Shown: positions 43,469 to 53,091, counted from the first letter of the stretch. The stretch is DNA of 64,000 nucleotides from Stygiobacter sp. RIFOXYC2_FULL_38_25 (GCA_001803165.1 MHAZ01000004.1:124001-188000), one strand, 5' to 3'. The notes: generated from the sequence alone by a model not told the origin. A program made the numbers and translations.

Positions 43469-43885
43469 ATGCTTACTGAATTCGGAAAGATTTTCATATT
43501 CATCATCCTCGCAATAATCTTCGTAATTATTACTCTAACCATTAATAAGCTGCTCAGACCTAACAGACCCTCTCGCGAAAAACAAAAGGTTTATGAGTGT
43601 GGCGAAAATCCGGAAGGCTCGCCCTGGGTTAAATTTAACATCCGTTTTTATGTTGTAGCGTTAATATTCCTCATTTTCGATGTTGAAGTTGTGCTACTTT
43701 TCCCGTGGGCTGTTACTTACAAAGAATTCGGTCTTTATGGTTTTATTGCCGGAATAATCTTCTTACTTGTGCTTTTCCTTGGAATGGCATACGAATGGAG
43801 AAAAGGAGATTTGGAGTGGGCTCGTCCTACACCACAAGCTCCTAAATTGAGTGATTTACTGAAGAAAAAAGCTGAAATCAAGTAA
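43469..43885 (+). CDS. nuoA: NADH-quinone oxidoreductase subunit A
   Basis: The protein has 138 residues from the ATG at 43469, with three membrane helices. KVYECGENPEGSPWVKFNIRFYVVALIFLIFDVEVVLLFPWA is the NuoA core, containing the conserved ECG and FDVEV stretch. An ATG at 43430 would add 13 residues but sits between the -35 and -10 boxes. NuoA is part of the membrane arm of complex I near the quinone site. It is the first gene of the cluster. Confidence 0.95.
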   Translation: MLTEFGKIFIFIILAIIFVIITLTINKLLRPNRPSREKQKVYECGENPEGSPWVKFNIRFYVVALIFLIFDVEVVLLFPWAVTYKEFGLYGFIAGIIFLLVLFLGMAYEWRKGDLEWARPTPQAPKLSDLLKKKAEIK

Positions 43886-43923
43886 TTTTCGGCATTTTTG
43901 CTAACAAAATTGATGATTGAAAT

Positions 43924-44415
43924 ATGGGTTTACTAGATAAAGAATTTTCCGATGGCAATATTGTCATCGCTCCGGTTGAAGACGTTTTAAATTGGGCTCG
44001 TCTCTCCTCCATTTGGCAGCTTGGCTTTGGTCTTGCTTGCTGTGCTATCGAAATGATGGCAACCTCTGCTTCCCATTACGATTTTGACCGGTTTGGAGTT
44101 ATTCCACGCAACACTCCTCGCCAAGCTGATGCAATTATCATTTCTGGGACAGTTACACTTAAAATGGCTACACGTATTAAAAGATTATACGAACAAATAC
44201 CAGATCCTAAATACATCATTTCAATGGGTAGTTGTTCTAATTGCGGCGGTCCTTACTGGGAACATGGCTACCATGTTTTAAAAGGAATTGATAGAGTAAT
44301 CCCGGTTGATGTTTATGTACCGGGCTGCCCACCTCGTCCGGAAGCTTTATTGGAAGGCTTACTAAAATTACGCGATAAAATTCGTCACGAAACTTTGAGA
44401 AAAAAATCAGTATGA
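43924..44415 (+). CDS. nuoB: NADH-quinone oxidoreductase subunit B
   Basis: The protein has 163 residues. The N2 [4Fe-4S] ligands are C39 and C40 (LACCAIEMM), C104 (MGSCSNCGG) and C135 ([15 protein letters not shown]). N2 passes electrons to quinone. The 3' end overlaps nuoC by 4 bases (ATGA), so coupled translation is expected. The length is normal and nothing is missing. Confidence 0.97.
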   Translation: MGLLDKEFSDGNIVIAPVEDVLNWARLSSIWQLGFGLACCAIEMMATSASHYDFDRFGVIPRNTPRQADAIIISGTVTLKMATRIKRLYEQIPDPKYIISMGSCSNCGGPYWEHGYHVLKGIDRVIPVDVYVPGCPPRPEALLEGLLKLRDKIRHETLRKKSV

Positions 44416-44942
44416 AGAACGCAGAAGAAATTTTCGAAATACTTAAACAACAGTTTGGCGATTCAATTTTAGTCATGGATAAAGATTCCCCAACTGAGCC
44501 AATTATCAATATTGCTCCTCTTCAGATTCATAAAATTGCCGCTTTTTTACGCGAAACCGAAGGATTAAAGTTTGATAGCTTAATGTGCCTTTCCGGTGTT
44601 GATGACGCTAACGGAACAAAAGTTAAAGATGCGGATGGATACGATACTATTCAAGGTGGAACGTTAAGCGTCTATTATCATCTTGATTCAGTTGAACTAC
44701 GCCATAAGATTACGCTAAAAGTATCCACTGATAGAGAAAATCCGCAAGTTGAATCTGTTGAAAATGTTTGGAGATGCGCTGATTGGCACGAGCGTGAAGC
44801 GTTTGATATGTATGGTATAGTTTTCTTGAATCACTCTGATTTAAGAAGAATTCTTATGCCTTATGACTGGGAAGCCGGCTACCCACTGAGAAAAGATTAT
44901 AAAAACCCGGAATTTTACCAAGGAATGAAGGTACCTTATTAG
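44412..44942 (+). CDS. nuoC: NADH-quinone oxidoreductase subunit C
   Basis: The protein has 176 residues. The N-terminal part is variable; the C-terminal part has [45 protein letters not shown], the NuoC signature. It is not fused to NuoD. The stop codon TAG at 44940-44942 is part of the left arm of an inverted repeat that brackets the next gene. Confidence 0.95.
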   Translation: MKNAEEIFEILKQQFGDSILVMDKDSPTEPIINIAPLQIHKIAAFLRETEGLKFDSLMCLSGVDDANGTKVKDADGYDTIQGGTLSVYYHLDSVELRHKITLKVSTDRENPQVESVENVWRCADWHEREAFDMYGIVFLNHSDLRRILMPYDWEAGYPLRKDYKNPEFYQGMKVPY

Positions 44943-45383
44943 TATTTAGTAATGAGTACTTAGTAGTTAGACAAAGATTAAAGATTATAGATGCACAATT
45001 ACAAAGAATTGAAAGTTTGGCATAAAGCAAGAGAGCTGGTTAAGTTCATATACATTTTGACTTCGGAATTTCCTAAAGAAAAGATTTATGGACTTACTTC
45101 TCAAATGAGAAGAGCGGTTATTTCATTCTCATCAAACATTGCCGAAGGATCAGGTTATGGAACGAATAAGCATTTCAATAGATTTTTAGAAATTTCTTAT
45201 TCATCGGCAAGCGAATTGGAAACACAAGTAATATTAGCATGCGATATAGGATTTATTGACGAAGTGAAATTGGCGGATGCATCGAATAGAATTTCAGAAA
45301 TTCAAAAGATGTTATCCGGTCTAATGAATTCATTAAATAATTGATTTTAGTCTAAATACACACTACTCAAGACTAAATACTAA
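44939..45383. repeat. Inverted repeats bracketing the four-helix-bundle gene
   Basis: TTAGTATTTAGT (44939-44950) and its perfect complement ACTAAATACTAA (45372-45383) flank the inserted gene. Similar sequences occur near 55105-55130 and 59470-59500. This marks the boundaries of an intervening element. Confidence 0.65.
44991..45344 (+). CDS. Four-helix-bundle protein (23S rRNA IVS-protein family) inside the nuo operon
   Basis: The protein has 117 residues with NYKELKVWHKARELV, TSQMRRAVISFSSNIAEGSGY and FLEISYSSASELETQVILA, the pattern of the four-helix-bundle family first found in 23S rRNA intervening sequences and related to the Avd protein of diversity-generating retroelements. It interrupts nuoC and nuoD, which normally adjoin. 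It is on the same strand, so it is likely read with the operon. No rRNA or reverse transcriptase gene is near. Function of the family is not settled. Confidence 0.85.
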   Translation: MHNYKELKVWHKARELVKFIYILTSEFPKEKIYGLTSQMRRAVISFSSNIAEGSGYGTNKHFNRFLEISYSSASELETQVILACDIGFIDEVKLADASNRISEIQKMLSGLMNSLNN

Positions 45384-45402
45384 AGAAAAATACTGAGTAA
45401 AG

Positions 45403-46518
45403 ATGTCCCTCAAAACGGAAACAATGGTATTAAACATGGGTCCTCAGCACCCTTCTACACACGGCGTGCTTAGACTCGAGCTTGAAATTGAAGGCGAAGT
45501 AATTAAAAAAGTTATTCCTCATCTTGGTTATTTACACCGCTGCTTTGAAAAACACGCTGAAGCTATGCAGTATAATCAAGTTGTTCCTTATACAGACCGC
45601 TTAGATTACCTTGCTGCAATGGGAAATAATTTTGGCTATGTACTTGCTGCCGAAAAACTTCTCGGAATACAAGTTCCTGAAAGAGTTGAATACATTCGCG
45701 TGATAATGGCAGAACTTCAGAGGATCGCTTCTCATACTGTGGCGATTGCAACTAACGGAGCTGATATTGGCGCTTTAACTCCTTTTCTCTATCTATTCCG
45801 CGACCGTGAACATATCCTTACAATTTTTGAAGAGACTTGCGGCGCAAGAATGCTCTACAATTATATGTGGATCGGTGGACTTTCACATGATATTCACCCG
45901 GATTTTGTTAGGAAAACAAAAGAGTTTACTAACTACTTCAAGAATACAATTGTAGAAGTTGATAATCTCCTCAGCTACAATAAAATTTTTATTGAAAGAA
46001 CTGCTAACGTTGGCGTACTTCCGGCTGATACTGCAATCAATTATGGTGCGACTGGACCGGTTCTTCGCGGTAGCGGTGTTAAGTTCGATTTAAGGAAAGA
46101 AGATCCATATTCCATCTATAATAGATTCGATTTTGATATTCCGGTTGGTAAAGGTTTGCAAGGTACAGTTGGCGATTGCTGGGATAGATATTATGTTAGA
46201 ATGAGAGAGATGGAACAAAGTTTAAGAATTATTGAACATGCTATTGATCAAATTCCGGAAGGCGATGTTCAATCTGCTATACCAAAAAGAATTAAACCGC
46301 CAAAAGGAACATCTTACGCAAGAGTAGAAAATCCTCGCGGTGAACTTGGTTACTTTTTAATTAGCGACGGCAATACTAATCCTTTCCGTGTAAAGGTTCG
46401 TGCGCCTTCTTTTGTTAACTTAGAAGTTTTTGGAGAATTGTGTAAAGGTCATTTAGTTGCGGATGTTATTGCAATTCTCGGAAGTATAGATATTGTTCTA
46501 GGAGAAGTGGATAGATAA
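45403..46518 (+). CDS. nuoD: NADH-quinone oxidoreductase subunit D
   Basis: The protein has 371 residues. MGPQHPSTHGVLRLELEIEGE near the start, RCFEKHAEAMQYNQVVPYTDRLDY and GTVGDCWDRYYVRMREMEQSL are signatures of the 49-kDa subunit that lines the quinone pocket. The C-terminus LGSIDIVLGEVDR is intact. The stop overlaps the nuoH start by one base. Confidence 0.97.
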   Translation: MSLKTETMVLNMGPQHPSTHGVLRLELEIEGEVIKKVIPHLGYLHRCFEKHAEAMQYNQVVPYTDRLDYLAAMGNNFGYVLAAEKLLGIQVPERVEYIRVIMAELQRIASHTVAIATNGADIGALTPFLYLFRDREHILTIFEETCGARMLYNYMWIGGLSHDIHPDFVRKTKEFTNYFKNTIVEVDNLLSYNKIFIERTANVGVLPADTAINYGATGPVLRGSGVKFDLRKEDPYSIYNRFDFDIPVGKGLQGTVGDCWDRYYVRMREMEQSLRIIEHAIDQIPEGDVQSAIPKRIKPPKGTSYARVENPRGELGYFLISDGNTNPFRVKVRAPSFVNLEVFGELCKGHLVADVIAILGSIDIVLGEVDR

Positions 46519-47585
46519 TGTATCAATTCTTTTTTGACTTAACCGGAAATGTCATAATCTCGACATTAGCAGTAGCTCTTGTCCCTCTTATTTGCATTCT
46601 GCTTGTAACACTATTTGGCGTTTGGCTCGAAAGAAAAGTTTCAGCATGGATGCAGGACCGTGTTGGACCTAACCGAATTGGTCCCTATGGAATTTTTCAA
46701 ACTGTGGCTGACTTTATTAAGATGCTTCAAAAAGAAGACGCTGTTTCTTCAGAAATTGATGGTGTGCTTTACAACATTGCTCCAGTTTTAGTTTTTGCCG
46801 GTAGTTTTGCTGCATTTGCAGTAATACCTTTTGCCGCTACAATAATCGGTAGTGAAATTGAAGTCGGATTGTTTTATATGTTGGCTGTTTCAAGCTTTGT
46901 AGTTGCCGGTATTTTAATGGGCGGCTGGTCATCAAATAATAAATATTCTTTACTTGGTTCGATGCGTTCTGCTGCTCAAATAGTCAGCTACGAAATTCCA
47001 ACTGCTCTTGTTGTGCTTTCTATGGTAATGTTGACCGGAACACTAAGCTTAACTCAAATAAGTGAGTTGCAGACATCAAGTTTCTGGCACTGGAATATTT
47101 TTGGCGGACCGGGCTGGGAACTCTCCAAATTTTTATTAATTCCTTTCATGGTAGTTGGTTTTATAATCATTTTTATCAGCACACTTGCAGAAGTAAACAG
47201 AACACCTTTCGATATTCCCGAAGCTGAATCCGAACTTGTTGCCGGATACTTTACTGAGTATTGCGGCATGAAGTACGGAATGTTTATGCTTGCTGAATAT
47301 GGAAATATGTTCGCTGTTTCATTACTTGTTTCTGTTCTATTCTTCGGCGGTTATCAATCACCGGTTGGTTATTTAGGAAAAACTTTTGGTATTGAGTGGC
47401 TTGTTTCGCTTGAACAATTCGGCTGGTTCTTTGCTAAAGGATGGTTTTTCATTTTCGTACAAATGTGGCTACGCTGGACGCTTCCCCGCTTACGTGTTGA
47501 TCAGCTTATGACACTCTGCTGGAAGTATTTGATTCCTTACGCTGTTATTAATTTAGTTATCATTGGAATAATTTCTTTATTGTAA
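46518..47585 (+). CDS. nuoH: NADH-quinone oxidoreductase subunit H
   Basis: The protein has 355 residues with about eight membrane helices. GVWLERKVSAWMQDRVGPNRIGPYGIFQTVADFIKML and STLAEVNRTPFDIPEAESELVAGYFTEY are NuoH signatures, next to the quinone tunnel. Its start overlaps the nuoD stop. A 23-base gap leads to nuoI. Confidence 0.97.
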   Translation: MYQFFFDLTGNVIISTLAVALVPLICILLVTLFGVWLERKVSAWMQDRVGPNRIGPYGIFQTVADFIKMLQKEDAVSSEIDGVLYNIAPVLVFAGSFAAFAVIPFAATIIGSEIEVGLFYMLAVSSFVVAGILMGGWSSNNKYSLLGSMRSAAQIVSYEIPTALVVLSMVMLTGTLSLTQISELQTSSFWHWNIFGGPGWELSKFLLIPFMVVGFIIIFISTLAEVNRTPFDIPEAESELVAGYFTEYCGMKYGMFMLAEYGNMFAVSLLVSVLFFGGYQSPVGYLGKTFGIEWLVSLEQFGWFFAKGWFFIFVQMWLRWTLPRLRVDQLMTLCWKYLIPYAVINLVIIGIISLL

Positions 47586-47608
47586 TAAATCGGAAGTCTC
47601 TTTGCAGA

Positions 47609-48208
47609 ATGCAAAAAGACGGAATTGAGTTTATGAGAGAATACCTTAAAAATACTTGGGATGGCATTTACACCGTTCTGGTTGGAATGCGAATCACCTT
47701 CAAACATTTGTTTACACCGGCTGTTACTATTCAGTATCCGGAAGTAAAAGTAAAATTGCCGGATCGCGTACGTAACAGATTGTATGTAAATATTGATGAC
47801 TGTATCGGCTGCGATCAATGTTCGCGTGCTTGCCCGGTAAGCTGTATCGAAATTGACACTGTTAAAAGTATTCCCGGTGAAGATTTAGGCACGACTTCTA
47901 ACGGAAAGAAAAAAGCTCTTTGGGTAACCAAATTTGATATTGACATTGCTAAATGCTGCTACTGCCAGCTTTGTGTATTTCCTTGCCCAACCGAATGTAT
48001 TTACATGACGGACGTTTACGAATTTTCTGAATATGAAAGAGCAAACTTGCTTTATAAGTTTTCCGCTTTGAACCAAGATGAAGCAGCACAGAAAAAAGTT
48101 AATTACGAAAAATTCCAAGCTGAGAAAGAAGCACAGAAAGCCGCCGCTGCCGCAGCAGCTGCCGCTAAACCAAAACCGGAAACTCCGGCTCAGCCATCTG
48201 ATAACTGA
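47609..48208 (+). CDS. nuoI: NADH-quinone oxidoreductase subunit I (two [4Fe-4S] clusters)
   Basis: The protein has 199 residues. Two ferredoxin motifs are present: CIGCDQCSRACPVSC and CCYCQLCVFPCPTEC, binding clusters N6a and N6b. The tail after residue 165 is rich in alanine and lysine (AAAAAAAAKPKPETPAQPS), longer than usual. The start may be 47609 or, eight codons later, 47633. As there is no NuoEFG, this subunit may be the entry for electrons from ferredoxin. Confidence 0.95.
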   Translation: MQKDGIEFMREYLKNTWDGIYTVLVGMRITFKHLFTPAVTIQYPEVKVKLPDRVRNRLYVNIDDCIGCDQCSRACPVSCIEIDTVKSIPGEDLGTTSNGKKKALWVTKFDIDIAKCCYCQLCVFPCPTECIYMTDVYEFSEYERANLLYKFSALNQDEAAQKKVNYEKFQAEKEAQKAAAAAAAAAKPKPETPAQPSDN

Positions 48209-48227
48209 AAAGTAACCGAATAATAAA

Positions 48228-48725
48228 ATGAATTACTACGACATAATGTTTTACATTTTTGCAGCCATCACATTAGTTTCTGCCTGGTTTGTTGTAACCA
48301 CAAGAAACGTGATTTACTCAGCTTTCTTCTTGTTGTTCACTTTTTTTGGTGTAGCCGGAATTTATGTTTTACTCGCCGCAGATTTTATAGCTGTTGTTCA
48401 AATTATGGTTTACGTTGGCGGTATTTTAATTCTCCTTTTGTTTGGCGTTATGCTCACAAATACAATTACAAATGTTGATATCAGAACCGGTGCGAGCAAT
48501 CTTCTGCCCGCTTCTATAGCAACCGGCATTTTGATGGGCGCAGTTGTCTCTGTGATGTGGTACACCGAGTGGAAAATTCAGCCCACAGCAGCGCCTAATA
48601 CCACTATTAAAGAATTAGGGAGACTTCTTCTAACGGATTACGTTTTAGTTTTTGAATTGTTAGGATTACTTCTTCTTGTTGCGCTTATCGGCGCAGCTTC
48701 AATAGCAAGAAGAGAAAAAGAATAG
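48228..48725 (+). CDS. nuoJ: NADH-quinone oxidoreductase subunit J
   Basis: The protein has 165 residues with five helices. AFFLLFTFFGVAGIYVLLAADFIAVVQIMVYVGGILILLLFGVMLT is the NuoJ core. It follows nuoI by 19 bases. A 126-base gap with palindromes separates it from nuoK. Confidence 0.94.
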   Translation: MNYYDIMFYIFAAITLVSAWFVVTTRNVIYSAFFLLFTFFGVAGIYVLLAADFIAVVQIMVYVGGILILLLFGVMLTNTITNVDIRTGASNLLPASIATGILMGAVVSVMWYTEWKIQPTAAPNTTIKELGRLLLTDYVLVFELLGLLLLVALIGAASIARREKE

Positions 48726-48739
48726 GTTTTAAACCCTGA

Positions 48740-48830
48740 ACGCCCGCTTCGCCGAACTAAGCGAGGCGGGAAGTGAAGGGTCTCAAAGAATAATCACTGG
48801 AGATTCTTCTTCCCGCAAAGCGGGACTCAG
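48740..48830. repeat. Palindromic repeats between nuoJ and nuoK
   Basis: Two GC-rich hairpins, CCCGCTTCGCC ... GGCGGGA (about 48746-48772) and CCCGCAAAGCGGG (about 48813-48826). The second is close to the ribosome site of nuoK. No T-run, so transcription is not obviously ended. Confidence 0.6.
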
Positions 48831-48851
48831 AATTTAAAAGGAGATTCAAAA

Positions 48852-49163
48852 TTGTTACAAGTTGGTTTAACTCATTTTTTAACACTCAGCGCAATATTGT
48901 TCTCGCTTGGTGTTTACGGAGTTGTTACACGGAAAAATGCAGTAATGGTTTTAATGGGAATCGAGCTAATTCTTAACTCGGCTAACATTAACTTCATTGC
49001 CTTTGCCAGATTCGGTAACTTTGGCTATAGCGGGCAAATTGCCGCACTATTTGTAATTATACTTGCCGCCGCTGAAGCCGCAATTGCACTCGCAATAGTA
49101 TTAAATATCTACAAAACATTTGCAAACGTTAACGTTGACGAAATAGATCACTTAAAAGACTAA
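48852..49163 (+). CDS. nuoK: NADH-quinone oxidoreductase subunit K
   Basis: The protein has 103 residues with three helices. GVVTRKNAVMVLMGIELILNSANINFIAFARF contains the conserved Glu of the proton channel, and AAEAAIALAIVLNIY the second. The start codon is TTG at 48852; an AAAAGGAGA ribosome site ends about 8 bases before it and no ATG fits. nuoL begins 3 bases after the stop. Confidence 0.95.
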   Translation: MLQVGLTHFLTLSAILFSLGVYGVVTRKNAVMVLMGIELILNSANINFIAFARFGNFGYSGQIAALFVIILAAAEAAIALAIVLNIYKTFANVNVDEIDHLKD

Positions 49164-49166
49164 GTC

Positions 49167-51263
49167 ATGAGCGAAAGTTTACTTATTAATTTATCCGTTG
49201 CCATTCTCTTTCTTCCCTTACTGGGATTCATAACTGTTGTTATTCTCGGAAAGAGATTCCCCAAACTATATTTACTTGAAGTAGGAATAGTTTCCATCGC
49301 ATTCATTCTATCTCTTGTTGTGATGTTTGCTAAACTTGCTTACTTCCCCAAAGATATAATTGCCGAATTCACATGGATTACTATGGGAAGCGCGCCATTT
49401 GCCGGTTCGTTTAACATTGATCTTGGCATTAAGATAGACAACATCACTGTGATGATGCTCTTTGTTGTTAATCTCATAAGCATGTTAGTTCATTTGTTTT
49501 CAATCGAATACATGCACGGCGATAAGAGATACACCCGTTACTTCTCATATTTGGGCTTGTTCACTTTTTCTATGTTAGGAATTGTACTTACGCATAATAT
49601 TTTAATGATGTACATCTTCTGGGAATTAGTTGGTGTTTCTTCTTACTTATTAATTGGTTTCTGGTACGAAAAGAAATCCGCTTCCGATGCCGGTAAAAAA
49701 GCATTCATCGTAAATAGAATTGGCGATATTGGAATGTTCCTCGGAATTCTAATTCTTTGGACTAACTACAAAACATTTACTTTCGATGCTATCTATTCTC
49801 AAATGGCTGCCGGAGTAATGCCATTTGGAAGTTCTGCTTGGCTAACCGCTGCTGGAATTTTAATTTTTATGGGCGCAGTTGGTAAATCGGCTCAGTTCCC
49901 TCTTCATGTGTGGCTGCCCGATGCAATGGAAGGTCCAACTCCGGTTTCTGCATTAATCCATGCTGCTACAATGGTTGCCGCCGGCGTTTATCTTGTTACA
50001 AGAATTTTTGTAATGCTCACAGCAGACGCAATGCTGGTAATTGCTGTTGTAGGCGCTTTCACTTCACTTGTAGCCGCTACAATCGCACTCACTCAAAACG
50101 ATATTAAAAAAGTTTTAGCCTACTCAACTGTTAGCCAGTTGGGATACATGGTTATGTCACTCGGCGTTGGCGCTTATGCGTTTGCGTTCTTCCATTTGGT
50201 AACACACGCTTTCTTCAAAGCATGTATGTTCCTTGGTTCCGGTTCCGTTATACACGCAATGCACCACGAGCAAGATATCCGCAACATGGGCGGCTTGAAA
50301 AAGAAAATGCCAATCACCTACTACACATTTTTAATTTCTACATTGGCAATTTCCGGTATTCCGCTTACATCCGGTTTCTTAAGTAAAGATGGAATTCTTG
50401 CCGGCACTTTAGCTTTCGGTAAACTTACAGGACATTGGTTAATTCCAATTATGGCATTTACTGTTGCCGGAATGACAGCTTTCTACATGTTCCGTTTAGT
50501 TCTCTTAACTTTTCACGGTGAACCAAGAGATCATCATAAGTACGATCACGCTCATGAATCACCAAAGTTAATGGTTGCACCGCTTGTTATTCTTGCCGGA
50601 CTTTCAATTTTTATTTGGTACACACCAAATCCAATTGGTGCAGATGCCGGATGGGTTCTTAGCAGCTGGATTAAAACTCCCGCTCAAGTTGTTCCATACA
50701 ATACTCGTTACGAATTTATGAGACCAAGTACCGAAGAGCAAAAAGCTGAAGTTCATGGTGAGATTACTCATTCCGTTGAATACACAGAAACGATGCATTG
50801 GGCTCATTACAAAGCAATGTTTGCCTCGTTGGCAGTTGCCGGACTTGGAATTCTTATTGCAATGCTGTTTTATCTATGGAAAAAAGTTGATGTAGATAAG
50901 ATGATTGAAGGCAAGATCATGAATACTCTTTATAGAGGTTCGTTAAAGAAGTGGAAAATTGATGAACTTTACGATGCGACAGCGGTAAACGGAACACTTC
51001 AAACCGGAAATGGACTTTCTTGGTTTGATCAAAAAATTGTTGATGGCGCTGTAAATGGTTCTGCTTGGTTAACCAGGTTTACTTCTAAGCTAAGCGGTTT
51101 GTTTGATACTTACGTTGTTGATGGAATGGTAAACTTCACTGCCCTCTTTAGCGGCTTTGTTGGTTTATCATTTAGAAAATTACAGACTGGTAAAGTTCAG
51201 ACATACATTGTATTTGTTGTGTTCGGCGTAATCATTCTCTTATTGCTCTTTAAGCCTTTTTAA
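49167..51263 (+). CDS. nuoL: NADH-quinone oxidoreductase subunit L
   Basis: The protein has 698 residues, an antiporter-type proton pump. VGKSAQFPLHVWLPDAMEGPTPVSALIHAATMVAAGVYL is the signature with the pumping Lys, and a long C-terminal lateral helix is predicted by the extra ~150 residues after the 14-helix core. The length is normal for NuoL. It is 3 bases from nuoK, so coupled. A 135-base gap with repeat-like sequence follows before nuoM. Confidence 0.97.
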   Translation: MSESLLINLSVAILFLPLLGFITVVILGKRFPKLYLLEVGIVSIAFILSLVVMFAKLAYFPKDIIAEFTWITMGSAPFAGSFNIDLGIKIDNITVMMLFVVNLISMLVHLFSIEYMHGDKRYTRYFSYLGLFTFSMLGIVLTHNILMMYIFWELVGVSSYLLIGFWYEKKSASDAGKKAFIVNRIGDIGMFLGILILWTNYKTFTFDAIYSQMAAGVMPFGSSAWLTAAGILIFMGAVGKSAQFPLHVWLPDAMEGPTPVSALIHAATMVAAGVYLVTRIFVMLTADAMLVIAVVGAFTSLVAATIALTQNDIKKVLAYSTVSQLGYMVMSLGVGAYAFAFFHLVTHAFFKACMFLGSGSVIHAMHHEQDIRNMGGLKKKMPITYYTFLISTLAISGIPLTSGFLSKDGILAGTLAFGKLTGHWLIPIMAFTVAGMTAFYMFRLVLLTFHGEPRDHHKYDHAHESPKLMVAPLVILAGLSIFIWYTPNPIGADAGWVLSSWIKTPAQVVPYNTRYEFMRPSTEEQKAEVHGEITHSVEYTETMHWAHYKAMFASLAVAGLGILIAMLFYLWKKVDVDKMIEGKIMNTLYRGSLKKWKIDELYDATAVNGTLQTGNGLSWFDQKIVDGAVNGSAWLTRFTSKLSGLFDTYVVDGMVNFTALFSGFVGLSFRKLQTGKVQTYIVFVVFGVIILLLLFKPF

Positions 51264-51398
51264 TCTTTGCACCTCTGCGCCTTTGCGAGAAATTCTTTTT
51301 TGCTCGCTAAGCCGCAGAGACGCTAACAAAATTGTAAATAATAAGCTGAAAGCAGACCGCCAACAGCTGATAGCTAAAATAAATATAGGTTCGTAAAC

Positions 51399-52976
51399 AT
51401 GATTGGATTTCCGATTCTTTCGTTAATTACTTTCCTCCCGGTACTGGGAATGATTTTAATTCTCTTTATTCCTAAGGAACAACCGAAAACAGTAAAGTAT
51501 TTGAGTTTGGCAATTACTGGAATTCAAGTTGTTCTGGCAATCATTCTTCTTGCTAATTACAATTACGGTATGGCGGGAATTTATGAAGAAAAATCATTTC
51601 AGTTCATTGAGAAATTCCGCTGGATTAACATTACCGGCATCTCTTGGTTAGGAACTGTAAAGATAGATTACTTTTTAGGACTCGATGGTTTAAGCATGCC
51701 AATGGTTCTCCTAACCGCAATCATTTCCTTCATCGCTTGTATCTCTTCATGGACAATAACAAAATCCGTTAAAGGATTCTTTGCTTTGTTCTTACTGCTC
51801 GATACCGGAATGATGGGCGTGTTTGTAGCCCTCGATTTCTTCTTGTTTTACGTATTCTGGGAATTAATGTTGCTGCCTATGTACTTCTTAATTGGTATTT
51901 GGGGCGGTCCAAGAAAAGAATATGCGGCTATCAAGTTCTTCATTTATACTTTGTTCGGCAGCGTGTTCATCCTTTTAGTAATGATTGGCTTATACTTCTC
52001 TACTACAGAAACTTTAGCAGACGGATCGAAAGTTCTTACTTTCAATCTTCTTGCAATGATGAACAAATCCAACGCAACTCCGGATGGAATTCTTTCGTTG
52101 CTTAATCCAAACAATTACAGATTTATCGCATACATAGCATTGTTTGTCGGCTTCGCTATTAAAATTCCGATGTTCCCTTTCCACACTTGGTTGCCGGATG
52201 CACACGTTGAAGCGCCAACTCCAATTTCAGTTATACTTGCCGGCGTTCTCTTGAAGATGGGTACTTACGGAATTCTTAGAATTAACTATCCAATCTTCCC
52301 GGAAGTTACAATTCAATTAATGTGGTGGATTGGTTTGTTCGGAATGATAAACATCATTTACGGCGCTCTCGTAGCTTTAGCTCAAAAAGATTTCAAGAAA
52401 CTTATCGCTTATTCATCCGTTTCGCACATGGGTTACGTTCTTTTAGGAATGGCTTCGTTAACAACCACGGGTGTGAATGGCGCTATCTTCCAAATGTTTA
52501 ATCACGGTACAATTACTGCAATGCTCTTCTTGATTGTAGGCGTTGTTTACGACCGCGCTCACACAAGAGGCTTATATGATTTTGGCGGACTTGCAACACA
52601 GTTACCGATTTACACCGGATTTGTAACTGTTGCATTCTTTGCGGCGATAGGTTTACCAAGCATGAGCGGTTTCGTTTCCGAAGCATTGGTTTTTGTTGGC
52701 GCTTTTGGTGTCGAAACAACAAGGACAATAGCAATGATCTCTACTCTCGGTATTTTATTAGGCGCCGGCTATATGTTGTGGACACTTCAAAGAGTTTTCT
52801 TTGGTCCGCTTAATGAAAAATGGGCAACAATGACTGACCTTGACAAGAGAGAATTGGCGATGTTTATTCCTTTAACTGTTATCATCTTCTACTTAGGAAT
52901 TAATCCATCTGCAATGTTGAATATTATGAATACATCGGTTAACACCTTGGTAAGTTTTGTAGTAAACGGAATATAG
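51399..52976 (+). CDS. nuoM: NADH-quinone oxidoreductase subunit M
   Basis: The protein has 525 residues, the second antiporter-like subunit. VGFAIKIPMFPFHTWLPDAHVEAPTPISVILAGVLLKMGTYG is the NuoM signature with the Lys of the channel. KDFKKLIAYSSVSHMGYVLLG is typical too. Complete. Confidence 0.97.
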   Translation: MIGFPILSLITFLPVLGMILILFIPKEQPKTVKYLSLAITGIQVVLAIILLANYNYGMAGIYEEKSFQFIEKFRWINITGISWLGTVKIDYFLGLDGLSMPMVLLTAIISFIACISSWTITKSVKGFFALFLLLDTGMMGVFVALDFFLFYVFWELMLLPMYFLIGIWGGPRKEYAAIKFFIYTLFGSVFILLVMIGLYFSTTETLADGSKVLTFNLLAMMNKSNATPDGILSLLNPNNYRFIAYIALFVGFAIKIPMFPFHTWLPDAHVEAPTPISVILAGVLLKMGTYGILRINYPIFPEVTIQLMWWIGLFGMINIIYGALVALAQKDFKKLIAYSSVSHMGYVLLGMASLTTTGVNGAIFQMFNHGTITAMLFLIVGVVYDRAHTRGLYDFGGLATQLPIYTGFVTVAFFAAIGLPSMSGFVSEALVFVGAFGVETTRTIAMISTLGILLGAGYMLWTLQRVFFGPLNEKWATMTDLDKRELAMFIPLTVIIFYLGINPSAMLNIMNTSVNTLVSFVVNGI

Positions 52977-52982
52977 TTTTTG

Positions 52983-53050
52983 TGTCACACTGAGCGAAGT
53001 CGAAGTGTGACTTTATAGCAAGTGTCATTTCTCGACTTCGCTCGAAATGA
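52983..53050. repeat. Two palindromes between nuoM and nuoN
   Basis: GTCACACTGAGCGAAG/CGAAGTGTGAC (52984-53011) and GTCATTTCTCGACTTCGCTCGAAATGAC at 53023-53050 form imperfect hairpins of the TCGACTTCGCTC family, also near 13097. Confidence 0.75.
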
Positions 53051-53091
53051 CTTTGAATTACTTATTAATCTTTAGTGGATAAAATTTTACG

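Noticed and set aside
44991-45344. Accessory protein of a diversity-generating retroelement
   Set aside because: The family is related to Avd, but no reverse transcriptase, template repeat or variable repeat was seen nearby.
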